Shown piece after piece: positions 1-9,242 of a stretch of DNA of 64,000 nt. Within the stretch, counting starts at the first letter, position 1; the number at the start of each line of letters is the position of its first letter. The notes under the pieces are model-generated. The model was given only the letters and a program-made list of their open reading frames with translations. It was not told where the DNA came from and ran no database searches. The DNA is from Maridesulfovibrio frigidus DSM 17176 (lineage in GTDB: Bacteria > Desulfobacterota > Desulfovibrionia > Desulfovibrionales > Desulfovibrionaceae), in assembly GCF_000711735.1 (NCBI RefSeq), contig NZ_JONL01000002.1, positions 372,001-436,000 on the forward strand, read 5' to 3'. The position numbers were made by a program, and so were the translations under genes.

Positions 1-929
1 TCATCAGGCTGTTCAGCTGTTTCCATGAACAGAAACTCAACCCTGTATAATCCTACTCCCTCGGCCCCTTTACCTAAGGCTGGTCCACTGTCTGCAGGCG
101 AACCAATATTGGCAGCAAGCTTGATCCTTACTCCATCACGAGTCTGAGCGGGCAGGTCACGCCCCCCTTCAAACTGCTTGCATTCGAGCATATATTGCTC
201 ACGCTGAGATTCAACATGTTCAAGCTGGGACGGAGTGGGATTTACAATAATATGATTATGTTCAGCATCCAGAGCGATCATATCCCCATTACAGATTGCG
301 CTTGTGGCCCCTTCGACTCCCACAATAGCGGGAATCTCCATAGAGGCCGCCATAATAGCAGTATGTGAAGTTCGGCTGCCCCGCTCGGTTATTATTCCCA
401 TGACCTTGGAACTATCCAGCACCGCGGTCTGTGACGGTGTAAGCTCCCCGGCCACGATAATGACTTCACGGTCAAAAATTTCAAGACTTTGCGGAGCAAT
501 GCCCAGACAATTGAGCACGATCCTTTGCCCTAAGTCGCGCATATCCACGGCGCGGGCTTTAAGATACTCGTCATCCAACTCTTCCATGGCCGAAACATGC
601 TCGCTTATAACGTCTTCAACAGCTGCCGGAGCAGTGAAACATCGGTCCTTAATCTTTTCAATCACGGCTTCGGACAATTCTTCGTCCTCAACCAACATCA
701 GGTGGGCTTCAAAAATTGCGGCTTTATCATCACCCATTTTTTTACGCACTTGTGCTTCGATCAAGGTTAACTGTTTCACGGATTCAGCTATCGCATTCTT
801 GAATTTATCAATTTCCCTTTCAATAAATTCAGCTGCGACAGGAGACCTGTCAAAACTGACCGGTTCATTGCTCAGCACAACGGCCTGCGCAAGAGCCACC
901 CCTGGTGAGACAGATATTCCACTAAACAT
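1..929 (-). CDS. ptsI: PTS enzyme I (phosphoenolpyruvate-protein phosphotransferase), N-terminal part
   Basis: Enzyme I takes phosphate from phosphoenolpyruvate and passes it to HPr in the cytoplasm. About 309 codons are present and the C-terminus runs off the left edge. The start at 929 has a GGAGGT ribosome site about 9 nt upstream. The N-terminal HPr-binding helical region is followed by the swivelling phosphohistidine domain, with the active-site histidine in ERGSRTSHTAI. The visible end (VGLYRVEFLFME) enters the PEP-binding barrel. It is the third gene of a leftward run after nagE and ptsH, 46 bp downstream of ptsH. Family assignment is firm; the gene is incomplete only because of the window. 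Confidence 0.96.
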   Translation of the reverse strand, partial: MFSGISVSPGVALAQAVVLSNEPVSFDRSPVAAEFIEREIDKFKNAIAESVKQLTLIEAQVRKKMGDDKAAIFEAHLMLVEDEELSEAVIEKIKDRCFTAPAAVEDVISEHVSAMEELDDEYLKARAVDMRDLGQRIVLNCLGIAPQSLEIFDREVIIVAGELTPSQTAVLDSSKVMGIITERGSRTSHTAIMAASMEIPAIVGVEGATSAICNGDMIALDAEHNHIIVNPTPSQLEHVESQREQYMLECKQFEGGRDLPAQTRDGVRIKLAANIGSPADSGPALGKGAEGVGLYRVEFLFMETAEQPD

Positions 930-975
930 TTGCAAGCACCTCCGCATCCTAAATCCAGAATATGCCTTTAGGGCG

Positions 976-1233
976 TTATTTCAAAGACACTAGAAAATTT
1001 GAAAGAGTTGCAACAGCTTCCTGCTCATCACTGCCCGTAGCATCAATGGACACATCCGCACCCTTAACAAGCTCCAGTAATTGCAATTTAAAAAGACTTT
1101 TGGCGCTGGCAGACTTCCCGTCCACGCTTACTTTAATATCAGATTCGAACCCTTTAGCCATCTTGACGAACTCTGCCGCAGGTCTGACATGCAAACCATC
1201 TTCGGCCTGAATTGTGATTGTATTTTTGGTCAT
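976..1233 (-). CDS. ptsH: Phosphocarrier protein HPr
   Basis: This 85-residue protein relays phosphate from enzyme I to the sugar-specific enzyme II. The phosphorylated histidine is His15 in GLHVRPAAEF. The regulatory serine is Ser46 in SAKSLFKL, the position phosphorylated by HPr kinase in organisms that have one. Length and both sites match the family. It starts 8 bp after the stop of nagE and precedes ptsI, so the three genes are very probably one transcript. Confidence 0.97.
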   Translation of the reverse strand: MTKNTITIQAEDGLHVRPAAEFVKMAKGFESDIKVSVDGKSASAKSLFKLQLLELVKGADVSIDATGSDEQEAVATLSNFLVSLK

Positions 1234-1241
1234 ATTACACT

Positions 1242-3101
1242 CTATTTTTTCTTAATAAACAGGATAGGATCGCCGGCAGCAACCTTGCCACTAACTTTGG
1301 TCATCTCACCGAACTCGTCCATATTGCTTATGACTACGGGAGTAATCACGGACTTAGCTTTCTCGGTAAGAAGGGCCAAGTCAAAACGGATAACTGGATC
1401 ACCCTTTTTAACGGTTGCGCCTTGCTCAGCCAGCCGAGTGAATCCCTCTCCCTTGAGATTTACGGTATCCACACCAAAATGGACAAACAACTCAATCCCA
1501 TCATCGGTGAGCATGCTGAACGCATGATTAGTCTTGAAAATCTTTCCTATTATCCCGTCAGCAGGAGCACACATGGTGTCTCCGCTAGGAATGATAGACA
1601 CACCGTCTCCCACTGTTTTTTCAGCAAAAACCGGATCAGGAGTATCTTCAATAGGAAGAATCTCACCTTCGATAGGAGAAAATAACGTTAAGGATTGGGA
1701 TTCCAGAAGGTCGGATTCTTCTCTTTTCATACCGCCCATGGCCATAGCTACCAGTTCTGCCTGCGTTCCGAGAATAACCTGAACGCCCTTTTTACCCACA
1801 CGAACAACGCCTTTGGCACCGCAACGCTTAAGACCATCATCATTAATGATAGACGGGTCATTAACTTCAAGACGAAGCCTGGTGATGCAGGAGTCAATGG
1901 AAATTAAATTGGAAAGGCCACCCAGTTCTCTAACGCAAGCTTGGGCGAGGTTTAACGTGTCCTCGTCCGAAATATCAACAAGAGCGATGCCTGCATCGTC
2001 CTCTCTACCGGGAGTCTTGAGATCGAAAAGCTTGATGGCGAAGACAAACAAGAAATAATAAACAAAGAAGAAAATTGCTCCAAGCCCTAAACCGAGCAGA
2101 GGGTTCTTAGCGAGTCCATAGTTCAGCACATAGTCAATGGCTCCTGCTGAAAATCCGAATCCGAGCTTGATATCAAACAAACTACACAAGGCGAGAGAAA
2201 GGCCCGTCAACACTGCATGGAAAACGTAGAGAACCGGAGCAATAAACATGAACAAGTATTCGATTGGTTCTGTAACCCCGGTGAGAAATGCAGTGAAAGC
2301 AACAGAAAATAGTATCCCTGCCACTTGCGCCCGATGTTCAGTTCTAGCTGTTTTGTACATTGCAAGGGCAATGGCGGGAAGACCGAACATCATTATCGGG
2401 AAAAATCCGGCCATGAATCCGCCTGCATCAGGATCTCCTGCAAAGAATCTATGCAAATCACCATGTACAACCTGACCAGCAGCATTGGTGAAATCACCAA
2501 ACTGGAACCACACGATATTATTCATGATATGATGCAATCCAGTAGGAATGAGCAGTCTATTCATGGTTCCGTATACAAATGTCCCGATGGGGCCGGACCC
2601 GATAACCCAATTGGCGACGAAGTCAATTCCGGCTTGAACAGGAGGCCATGCAAAATTGAAAAAATAGGCAAGAACCAGAGCGCAGCCCGAGGTTGCAATC
2701 GGCACAAATCTTCGGCCTCCAAAAAAGGCAAGCCATTCAACAAGTTTGATTTGATAAAAGCGGTTATATAGCGTCCCGGCGACCATCCCCATAACAATAC
2801 CGGACAAAACCCCCATGTCCAAATCCTCGTTCAAACTACCGAGGGCCGCAGTAAACACCAGATATCCTATAGCTCCGGCAAGTGCGGAAGCTCCTGCATT
2901 GTCTTTAGAAAGTCCCACGGCAACACCAATTGCGAAAATCAGTGGAAGATTGGAGAAAATTGCATCCCCAGCTTTAAAAATAAATGGAATATCAAGCAGG
3001 TCTCCGGCCCCTAAGCGTAACATCAAAGCTGCAACCGGCAAAACTGCGATGGGCAACATCAATGAACGACCCAGCTTCTGCAAGCCTTCCAAAATATTCA
3101 T
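1242..3101 (-). CDS. nagE: N-acetylglucosamine-type PTS permease, EIICBA fusion
   Basis: This membrane transporter imports and phosphorylates an amino sugar. The 619-residue protein has the IIC membrane domain first (about 1-370), then IIB (about 390-470) with the phosphorylated cysteine in SIDSCITRLRL, then IIA (about 490-619) with the histidine in LFVHFGVDTV. The C-B-A order and length fit the NagE type. I place the start at 3101 because AGGAGAAG sits just upstream; a longer reading frame to 3155 has no ribosome site. N-acetylglucosamine specificity is inferred from the divergent nagA and from overall similarity; glucose-type relatives have the same architecture. Confidence 0.9.
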   Translation of the reverse strand: MNILEGLQKLGRSLMLPIAVLPVAALMLRLGAGDLLDIPFIFKAGDAIFSNLPLIFAIGVAVGLSKDNAGASALAGAIGYLVFTAALGSLNEDLDMGVLSGIVMGMVAGTLYNRFYQIKLVEWLAFFGGRRFVPIATSGCALVLAYFFNFAWPPVQAGIDFVANWVIGSGPIGTFVYGTMNRLLIPTGLHHIMNNIVWFQFGDFTNAAGQVVHGDLHRFFAGDPDAGGFMAGFFPIMMFGLPAIALAMYKTARTEHRAQVAGILFSVAFTAFLTGVTEPIEYLFMFIAPVLYVFHAVLTGLSLALCSLFDIKLGFGFSAGAIDYVLNYGLAKNPLLGLGLGAIFFFVYYFLFVFAIKLFDLKTPGREDDAGIALVDISDEDTLNLAQACVRELGGLSNLISIDSCITRLRLEVNDPSIINDDGLKRCGAKGVVRVGKKGVQVILGTQAELVAMAMGGMKREESDLLESQSLTLFSPIEGEILPIEDTPDPVFAEKTVGDGVSIIPSGDTMCAPADGIIGKIFKTNHAFSMLTDDGIELFVHFGVDTVNLKGEGFTRLAEQGATVKKGDPVIRFDLALLTEKAKSVITPVVISNMDEFGEMTKVSGKVAAGDPILFIKKK

Positions 3102-3427
3102 AACTCTTCTCCTAACAATTTTCACTTTTACTGGACACAAGATCCAAAAATTCATGCATTCCGCCGCCCCGACTAATCTACGATAATTCTAGTTATATGC
3201 AGCAAAAGCAGTATAATAGGAAAAGTAGTTTAACAAGAAAAAGAACTTATATTTTGCCGTATAGGTCAGAACGACACATCGATCGCCAACATTATTTCTG
3301 CCTAGTTATCTAAGTTAATCCTTCCGATGGCAATGCCTAAAATGAGTTCATAGGGTTGTACAATTTACAGTATTAGTCATAGTTTCAAGCATCTAAAAAC
3401 CTTCAAGGCCACAAATAGGTAACGCCA
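3102..3427. promoter_or_regulatory. Divergent nagE/nagA intergenic region
   Basis: This 326-bp AT-rich spacer separates the leftward PTS genes from rightward nagA and must hold both promoters. A TATAAT hexamer occurs at 3212-3217, but no good -35 box lies at the right distance. I could not find a convincing operator palindrome or a -24/-12 site, so the control of this locus is not readable from the sequence. Confidence 0.35.
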
Positions 3428-4567
3428 GTGTACGCACTAACCAATTGCACCATTTTCACCGGACTGGAAATTTTGACAGATTCTGCGGTCATAATTGAAA
3501 AAAAACACATAATGAATGTGGTAAAAACAAATTCTATTCCACAGCAGGCTGAGGTCGTTGACCTAAACAAGGCTGTTCTCGCACCTGGCTTCATTGATCT
3601 GCAACTTAACGGATGTGGCGGACTATTTTTCAATGATGACATTTCAGAGGAGACTCTGGACATCATGACCAAAGCTATTCTGCCTACGGGCTGCACTTCG
3701 TTCCTGCCGACTCTGGTAAGCGGACCGGAAAAAGAGATCGTGAAGGCCTTAGAGGTCGTACGGAAATACCGAAAAAAGAATGGCGAAACAGTTCTCGGAT
3801 TACATCTAGAAGGCCCCTATATCAGCCATAAATGCAAGGGGATACACAATCCGGACATGTTAAGAGAGCCAAGTGACAAAATAATTTCCCTTATTGCTGA
3901 ATACGGGGCTGAAGTAACCAGAATATGTACCATAGCCCCGGAAAAGGTAGAGCCGAGATATGTTAAGCAGCTAGAAAAAGCCGGAGTAAGAGTTTCCGCA
4001 GGACACAGCGCAGCCAGTTGTTCGCTAGCCCGTAAAATGTTCAAGGCTGGAATGAGCATGGCAACTCACCTTTTCAACTGCATGGAACCACTGCAAGGAC
4101 GAGAACCAAGCCTTATTGGGGCCGTTTACCTTGAAAAACCATGGACCGGAATAATCGCCGACGGTGTGCATGTATCATGGGACAATATTGAGCTGGCAAA
4201 AAACATTCTAAAAAACAAACTGTTCTGCGTTACCGACGCAACTTCAGCGGTGAGAACGGATATCACAGAATTCGTGCTCGGTAATCAGACTGTTTATGTG
4301 AAGGACGGCAAATGCGCCACAGCTAGCGGAACCATCGGAGGCTCAATGCTAACCATGGACAAAGCTGTACGCAACTGCGTCAATCACGTAAAAATTGAGC
4401 TTGCCGAGGCACTAAAAATGACCTCACTCTACCCCGCCAGAGCTATAGGAATTGATTCGGAATACGGAATGATAGCCCAGTACTACCACGCGGACCTAGT
4501 CATTCTGGATCATGAAAGCCTCAAAGTACGCTCGGTCATAAAGAGTGGAAGACTGCATAAATTTTAG
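3428..4567 (+). CDS. nagA: N-acetylglucosamine-6-phosphate deacetylase
   Basis: NagA removes the acetyl group from the phosphorylated sugar imported by the divergent PTS, giving glucosamine-6-phosphate. The 379-residue amidohydrolase shows LHLEGPYIS (metal glutamate region), GHSAAS and MATHLFNCM (histidines), VTDATSAV (catalytic aspartate) and SGTIGGSMLTMD. The start is a GTG, with only a weak upstream TAGGT. No nagB (glucosamine-6-phosphate deaminase) is visible in the window. Confidence 0.95.
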   Translation: MYALTNCTIFTGLEILTDSAVIIEKKHIMNVVKTNSIPQQAEVVDLNKAVLAPGFIDLQLNGCGGLFFNDDISEETLDIMTKAILPTGCTSFLPTLVSGPEKEIVKALEVVRKYRKKNGETVLGLHLEGPYISHKCKGIHNPDMLREPSDKIISLIAEYGAEVTRICTIAPEKVEPRYVKQLEKAGVRVSAGHSAASCSLARKMFKAGMSMATHLFNCMEPLQGREPSLIGAVYLEKPWTGIIADGVHVSWDNIELAKNILKNKLFCVTDATSAVRTDITEFVLGNQTVYVKDGKCATASGTIGGSMLTMDKAVRNCVNHVKIELAEALKMTSLYPARAIGIDSEYGMIAQYYHADLVILDHESLKVRSVIKSGRLHKF

Positions 4568-4602
4568 TGGCAATTTACTTTTTGCCGAGCCAAAGACCCA
4601 AA

Positions 4603-4641
4603 AAAAGGCCCCTTACGATGTTTATTCGTAAGGGGCCTTTT
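4603..4641. terminator. Bidirectional terminator between nagA and tpx
   Basis: A perfect 16-bp stem (4603-4618 with 4626-4641) around a 7-nt loop, A-rich on one side and T-rich on the other. It lies between convergent nagA and tpx and can stop both. Confidence 0.92.
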
Positions 4642-4663
4642 CGTAATTGAGTTTTCTTTCTAT

Positions 4664-5179
4664 CTAAACAAGTTTCTTAGCTGCATCTAGAGCTGCATCA
4701 TAATCTGGCTCTTCAGTAATCTCTTTCAAGTACTGAACATATTCAACTACGCCATCTTTGCCGACAACAAAAACGGCTCTGCTCAACAAACGAAGTTCTT
4801 TGATCAAAACTCCGTAAGCTTCACCGAAGGATGCTTCTTTGTGGTCTGAAAGAGTTGTAACAGCCTCAACTCCAGCAGCTCCGCACCAGCGGGCCTGAGC
4901 AAAAGGAAGATCCATGCTGAGAGTCAGAATGGCAATATCATCGCCGAGGCTGGCAGCTTCATTATTAAATCTACGGGTTTCCATATCGCACACAGGAGTG
5001 TCCAAGGATGGTACTGCGCTCAGGATAAGAACCTTACCCTTGTAATCTTCAAGTGTTTTAGGAGTCAGACCATTATCAGTAACGCTGAAATCTGCAGCTT
5101 CATCACCAATTTTAACCTCAGCCCCAATAAGGGTCAGAGGATTTCCAAGAAATGTTATTACTCCAGTTCTTTCACTCAT
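4664..5179 (-). CDS. tpx: Thiol peroxidase (atypical 2-Cys peroxiredoxin)
   Basis: Reduces hydroperoxides using thioredoxin. The 171-residue protein has the peroxidatic Cys64 in SLDTPVCDMETRRFN and the resolving Cys99 in FAQARWCGA, which is the Tpx arrangement. It fits oxygen and peroxide defence in an anaerobe that meets oxygen. It is monocistronic, ending at a shared bidirectional terminator. No signal peptide is seen. Confidence 0.96.
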   Translation of the reverse strand: MSERTGVITFLGNPLTLIGAEVKIGDEAADFSVTDNGLTPKTLEDYKGKVLILSAVPSLDTPVCDMETRRFNNEAASLGDDIAILTLSMDLPFAQARWCGAAGVEAVTTLSDHKEASFGEAYGVLIKELRLLSRAVFVVGKDGVVEYVQYLKEITEEPDYDAALDAAKKLV

Positions 5180-5340
5180 GCTTTATACTCCATTTGGTGT
5201 TTTAATTTTCATGTAAAATAGCATAGCCCGGTGCCAGCGGCAACGAACAAATTAAAATTATAACAACTGACAGCTAAACTTAAAGACCACCGAAAACAGT
5301 GTATTTTTTTGATGCCAAAATTATTATGAAGATGACTTTC

Positions 5341-5369
5341 TTGACTTTATCACATCCTGCGGAGACAAT
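5341..5369 (+). promoter_or_regulatory. Candidate sigma-70 promoter for the first alcohol dehydrogenase operon
   Basis: TTGACT at 5341-5346 and GACAAT at 5364-5369 are 17 bp apart, about 60 bp before the start at 5429. The -35 box matches well and the -10 box only moderately. This is pattern matching only. Confidence 0.4.
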
Positions 5370-5428
5370 CCACTTGGAATGAAGACCATTACAACAAAAA
5401 AAAGCCCCGCCGTTAGGCAGGAGTACAT

Positions 5429-6571
5429 ATGCAAATAACTAAATTCGCTATTCCCGAAGTAATCTTCGGCAACGGAAGCATTAAATTTCTTGCCTCGTGC
5501 GCACAACGTCTAGGCGCCAAAAGAGTTTTTCTTGTCAGTGACAAAGGCCTTGAGTCTTGTGGATGGGTCCAGCAAGTCATGGACCTTCTCGCAGAGGCAA
5601 AACTCGAGTGTATATACTTTAATGATCTGACCGCCAACCCCCGAGATACTCAGGTTCATAGGGGAGCGGAACTTTACCATGAAACTAACGCCGACGTCAT
5701 AATCGGCCTTGGGGGCGGAAGCCCCATTGATGCAGCAAAAGGAATAGCCACCATCGTCAGCAATGGCGGAAAGGTCAGTGACTATGAAGGGGCAAACCGC
5801 ATAAGCCACCCGCTGCCACCCATGATTTTCATCCCTACTACAGCAGGTAGTGGTTCAGATGTTTCCCAATATGCAATCATTAGTGATAAAGAACGTGAAG
5901 TTAAGATGGCGATTATCAGCCGCTCACTAGTTCCAAATATTTCGATCATCGACCCGGAGTTACTCGTAACGAAATCGCGCAAACTTATTCTTGCCTCCGC
6001 GGTGGATGCACTGGCTCATGCGATAGAATCCTATATCTCAAGACTAGCTTCTCCATTCACCGAGCCACAGGCATTAAATGCCATCAAGCTGATCGCCGAA
6101 AACCTCGAAGCTGCTGCAAACCATAAAGACCCTGAAGCTCTTACACAACTTGCAATTGCAAGCACCGCCGCAGGAATGTCATTCAGCAACGCTGGACTGG
6201 GAGTAGGTCATGCCCTAGCCCACGCCCTTGGTGGACGATATGACGTTATGCACGGTATGGCCCTGCCTATTTTGCTGCCGTCTGTGATGCGCTTCAACAT
6301 TCCAAGCTGTAAGCTAAAAATAGCAACCATCGCTCGGACAATAAACGGAGCAAGTCTCTGTTCTATAGATGAACAAGCAGAACAGGTCTGTGATTCGTTG
6401 CAAAAAATGTTCGAAGACTTAGGTGTTCCCATGCGCCTCAGAGACCTTGTCCCTGACGAAGCCGATCTGGAAGAAATATGCAAGGTCGCAGTAAATGATG
6501 CCTGTGCAGTTCCAAACCCAAGAGAAGCCAATTGGCAGGACCTCCTCGGAATCTGTAAAGAGGCATGGTAA
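5429..6571 (+). CDS. Iron-containing alcohol dehydrogenase (first copy)
   Basis: NAD(P)-dependent, metal-dependent alcohol dehydrogenase of the FucO/YqhD-like group III, 380 residues. GLGGGSPIDAAKG binds the nucleotide. The metal ligands are Asp and His in VDALAHAIE and two histidines in GVGHALAHALGG and DVMHGMA. The ribosome site GCAGGAG is 6 nt before the ATG. The gene overlaps the following histidine kinase, so dehydrogenase and sensor are co-transcribed. It differs clearly from the second copy at 9482. The substrate is not predictable beyond a short alcohol or aldehyde. Confidence 0.93.
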   Translation: MQITKFAIPEVIFGNGSIKFLASCAQRLGAKRVFLVSDKGLESCGWVQQVMDLLAEAKLECIYFNDLTANPRDTQVHRGAELYHETNADVIIGLGGGSPIDAAKGIATIVSNGGKVSDYEGANRISHPLPPMIFIPTTAGSGSDVSQYAIISDKEREVKMAIISRSLVPNISIIDPELLVTKSRKLILASAVDALAHAIESYISRLASPFTEPQALNAIKLIAENLEAAANHKDPEALTQLAIASTAAGMSFSNAGLGVGHALAHALGGRYDVMHGMALPILLPSVMRFNIPSCKLKIATIARTINGASLCSIDEQAEQVCDSLQKMFEDLGVPMRLRDLVPDEADLEEICKVAVNDACAVPNPREANWQDLLGICKEAW

Positions 6572-7755
6572 TGAGCTCAAATACATCACTCACAGACCTT
6601 ATTGGAATTGAGCATAATAAGCTTAATTTCTTTCAGGAATTACAAAAAAACATTGAAGAACTTACTACTATCAACTTGCAATCTGAAGACCAGCGGCGCG
6701 AGATTGCAGCCATCCTTGATGGAGTAACAGATGTAATGATGGTTCTTTCAGAAAATCTGGAAATCATATCGGTTAACCATGTTTTCGAAGAACTTTTTCC
6801 GGGCATAAACCCCATAGGAAAGACCTGTTACAGTCTGTTTAGAAACGTCGACAAACCCTGCCCAGAATGCCCGGCTTTTCGAGCTATTTCCACCAACTCA
6901 GTATGCAAAGAGACAGCTATATTCCGTGTTGACAGCAGAAATCTTCAGTTTGATATGGTCGCGTCCCCGCTTAAACATCCTGACCTGACTGAAAACCGCA
7001 TTCTCATATTCAAGCGGGATGTAACATTAGAAAAAGAGTATCAGGCAAAATTTTATCAGGCTGAAAAGATGGCGACGATTGGTGTTCTTGCCGCAGGTGT
7101 TGCACACGAGATTAACAACCCCATGGCAGCCGTAGCTGGATTTGCAGAAGGTATACAGCGCAGACTTGCCCGGCTTGACGAATCCGTACCGGACGACTTA
7201 GCAGACGATTTGCATGACTACACCGACACTATCCTGAAAGAATGCTCAAGATGTCAGGACATTGTTAAAACATTACTGTCTTTTAGCCGCCCTGTAGCTG
7301 CAGACTTTCTACCGGTTGATATCAATCAAGTGGCTAAAGACACACTTCGCCTTCTGGATCATCAGCTTAGGAAAAATAAGGACATAAATCTTACAACTGA
7401 ACTGACAACGCCAATACACCACGTTCATGGGGATGAAGCTCAACTTAAACAGGTTATTCTGAACCTGATGACCAATGCCGTTGACGCTGCGGGAGACTCG
7501 GGCGAAATTAAGCTTCAAACATTTACCGAAGGCGATAACGTCGGTCTGAGAGTCTGTGACTCGGGTTGCGGAATTCCGCCCGAAAACATAGATCTTCTTT
7601 TTGAGCCGTTTTTCACGACAAAATCAGTGGGCCACGGGATCGGTATCGGACTTTCCACCTGTTATAATATAGTTAAAGATCACAACGGTGAAATAGTAGT
7701 AGACAGCACCCCCGAAGAAGGCTCCTGCTTCACAGTTCTTCTACCAATTAAGTGA
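6571..7755 (+). CDS. PAS-domain sensor histidine kinase
   Basis: A 394-residue cytoplasmic kinase without membrane segments. A PAS domain (about 45-150) carries Cys86, Cys97 and Cys100 (PCPECP), a possible metal or redox site. It is followed by the HisKA helix with the phosphorylated His179 (GVAHEINNP), the N box (LNLMTNAVDA) and the ATPase G boxes (DSGCGIPP, GIGIGLSTC). I prefer the start at 6571, where AAAGAGG lies 7 nt upstream, over 6565. The frame overlaps the dehydrogenase stop codon by 1 nt. Its partner is almost certainly the NtrC-type regulator 8 bp downstream. Confidence 0.93.
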   Translation: MSSNTSLTDLIGIEHNKLNFFQELQKNIEELTTINLQSEDQRREIAAILDGVTDVMMVLSENLEIISVNHVFEELFPGINPIGKTCYSLFRNVDKPCPECPAFRAISTNSVCKETAIFRVDSRNLQFDMVASPLKHPDLTENRILIFKRDVTLEKEYQAKFYQAEKMATIGVLAAGVAHEINNPMAAVAGFAEGIQRRLARLDESVPDDLADDLHDYTDTILKECSRCQDIVKTLLSFSRPVAADFLPVDINQVAKDTLRLLDHQLRKNKDINLTTELTTPIHHVHGDEAQLKQVILNLMTNAVDAAGDSGEIKLQTFTEGDNVGLRVCDSGCGIPPENIDLLFEPFFTTKSVGHGIGIGLSTCYNIVKDHNGEIVVDSTPEEGSCFTVLLPIK

Positions 7756-7763
7756 GATAATAT

Positions 7764-9104
7764 ATGCCTGAAACATACAAAATTCTAGTTGTGGATGATG
7801 AAGAATCCATACTCAAGCTACTGAGCAAAGAACTAACCAGCTCAGAGCGAGTCGTCCACACAGCCAATTGTGCGGAAAAAGCTCGAGAACAAGTACGTAA
7901 AGATCGTTATGATGTAATCATTTCCGACATCAGACTACCTGATGGAGATGGACTCGACTTACTGACAGAGTTCAAAGACATGGAACCTGATGTCGAAGTT
8001 ATCCTCATTACCGGACATGGCAAGATTGATAACGCAGTAGAAGCTATCCGCATCGGCGCTTACGATTATATCACCAAACCGTTCAGATTGGACAGAGTTG
8101 AACTGGTAGTTGATCGTGCCTGGCAGCGAGTTTGTTTGCAGCGAGAAAATAGAAGTTATAAACATTCACAAAGCGGAACTGACAAAACGCAGCTTGTTGG
8201 CAACGCGTCCTCAATAAAACACATCAACCACCTTATTCATAAGGTAGCTCCTACAAATGTTCCGGTTCTCATAACCGGGGACTCGGGAGCGGGTAAAGAT
8301 GTTGTTGCCCATAGCATCCACCTTGCCAGCGAGCGCTGCGGAAAACCGCTTATAGTTAAAAACTGTGCTACGCTGCAAAAAGAACTAGCTCGAAGTGAAC
8401 TTTTCGGCCATACACGCGGCTCTTTTACTGGAGCCATGGATAACAGTGACGGCCTTATGACCTTCGCCCACACTGGAACACTTTTTCTAGACGAAATCGG
8501 AGAACTGCCGATGGAAGTACAGGCCTCGTTGTTACGAGTCCTTGAATCGCATAATTTCAGGCGTGTAGGGGAAAAGGATGAGCGAACAGTGGATATTCGC
8601 TTTCTTTTCGCGACCAACCGAAACCTCGCTCTGGAAGTCGAAGAAGGAAGGTTTCACGAAGCCCTTTTCCACCGCATAAATGTTTTTAATATCAATATTC
8701 CGCCCCTGAAAGACAGACGCGAAGACGTACCTCTACTTGTAGACTTTTTCCTGACCAAACTCGGCCAGCAAATGGGGCAGGGTGAATACTCCATCAGCGA
8801 AAAAGCTATGAAATGCCTGCTTTCTTATTACTGGCCAGGAAATGTCCGCGAACTTCGCAACGTGCTTGAACGCAGTATTATCCTATCGGACAATTATGTT
8901 ATCACCGCGAACTGCCTGCCGAAAGAAATTGCAGACCAGCCGGAAAGAGACAGCGAAATCGGAGTGCTCTCACTCGAGCGGATGGAAAGAGAACATATCA
9001 TCAAGGCGCTCAGTTTCTTTAATAACAACCGTCAGAGAGCAGCAGAAGCCTTAGGAATAGGGCGCAAGACTCTTTACCGTAAAATAGACAAATACAACCT
9101 ATAG
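7764..9104 (+). CDS. Sigma-54-dependent response regulator (NtrC family)
   Basis: A 446-residue activator with a receiver domain (1-120, phosphorylated Asp55 in ISDIRLPDGDG), a central AAA+ ATPase (about 145-375, Walker A GDSGAGKD) and a Fis-type helix-turn-helix at the C-terminus (RQRAAEALGIGRKTLYRKI). The sigma-54 contact loop reads GSFTGA instead of the usual GAFTGA. The gene follows the kinase directly and lies just upstream of a sigma-54 promoter serving the next alcohol dehydrogenase, the likely target (inference). Confidence 0.95.
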   Translation: MPETYKILVVDDEESILKLLSKELTSSERVVHTANCAEKAREQVRKDRYDVIISDIRLPDGDGLDLLTEFKDMEPDVEVILITGHGKIDNAVEAIRIGAYDYITKPFRLDRVELVVDRAWQRVCLQRENRSYKHSQSGTDKTQLVGNASSIKHINHLIHKVAPTNVPVLITGDSGAGKDVVAHSIHLASERCGKPLIVKNCATLQKELARSELFGHTRGSFTGAMDNSDGLMTFAHTGTLFLDEIGELPMEVQASLLRVLESHNFRRVGEKDERTVDIRFLFATNRNLALEVEEGRFHEALFHRINVFNINIPPLKDRREDVPLLVDFFLTKLGQQMGQGEYSISEKAMKCLLSYYWPGNVRELRNVLERSIILSDNYVITANCLPKEIADQPERDSEIGVLSLERMEREHIIKALSFFNNNRQRAAEALGIGRKTLYRKIDKYNL

Positions 9105-9153
9105 AATAGAAAGAATCACACTCTCGCAGATTCAGAGAAACTCACGAAACAAT

Positions 9154-9184
9154 AAATCCCGAAGATAATATTTCTTCGGGATTT
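9154..9184 (+). terminator. Terminator of the regulator operon
   Basis: A 12-bp stem (9154-9165 with 9173-9184), 7-nt loop, followed by a short T run, 50 bp after the regulator stop. It isolates the next dehydrogenase as its own transcript. Confidence 0.85.
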
Positions 9185-9200
9185 TTCTATTGCCAAGTAT

Positions 9201-9242
9201 GACACACACACCCTATACACTGAGCCAAAACGACACACACAC
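9201..9242 (+). promoter_or_regulatory. Paired direct repeats, candidate activator binding sites
   Basis: GACACACACAC occurs at 9201-9211 and again at 9232-9242. The 31-bp spacing is about three helical turns. They lie roughly 150-190 bp upstream of the -24 element, the usual place for NtrC-type enhancer sites. Binding by the adjacent regulator is inferred; the repeats are not palindromic, which is a point against it. Confidence 0.45.

Noticed and set aside
304-993. 229-residue plus-strand frame opposite ptsI
   Set aside because: It lies antisense to the clearly conserved ptsI sequence and has no family features.
5218-5245. A TGGCAC...TATGC string upstream of tpx resembling a sigma-54 promoter on the minus strand
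   Set aside because: The GG to GC distance is 11 nt, not the required 10.
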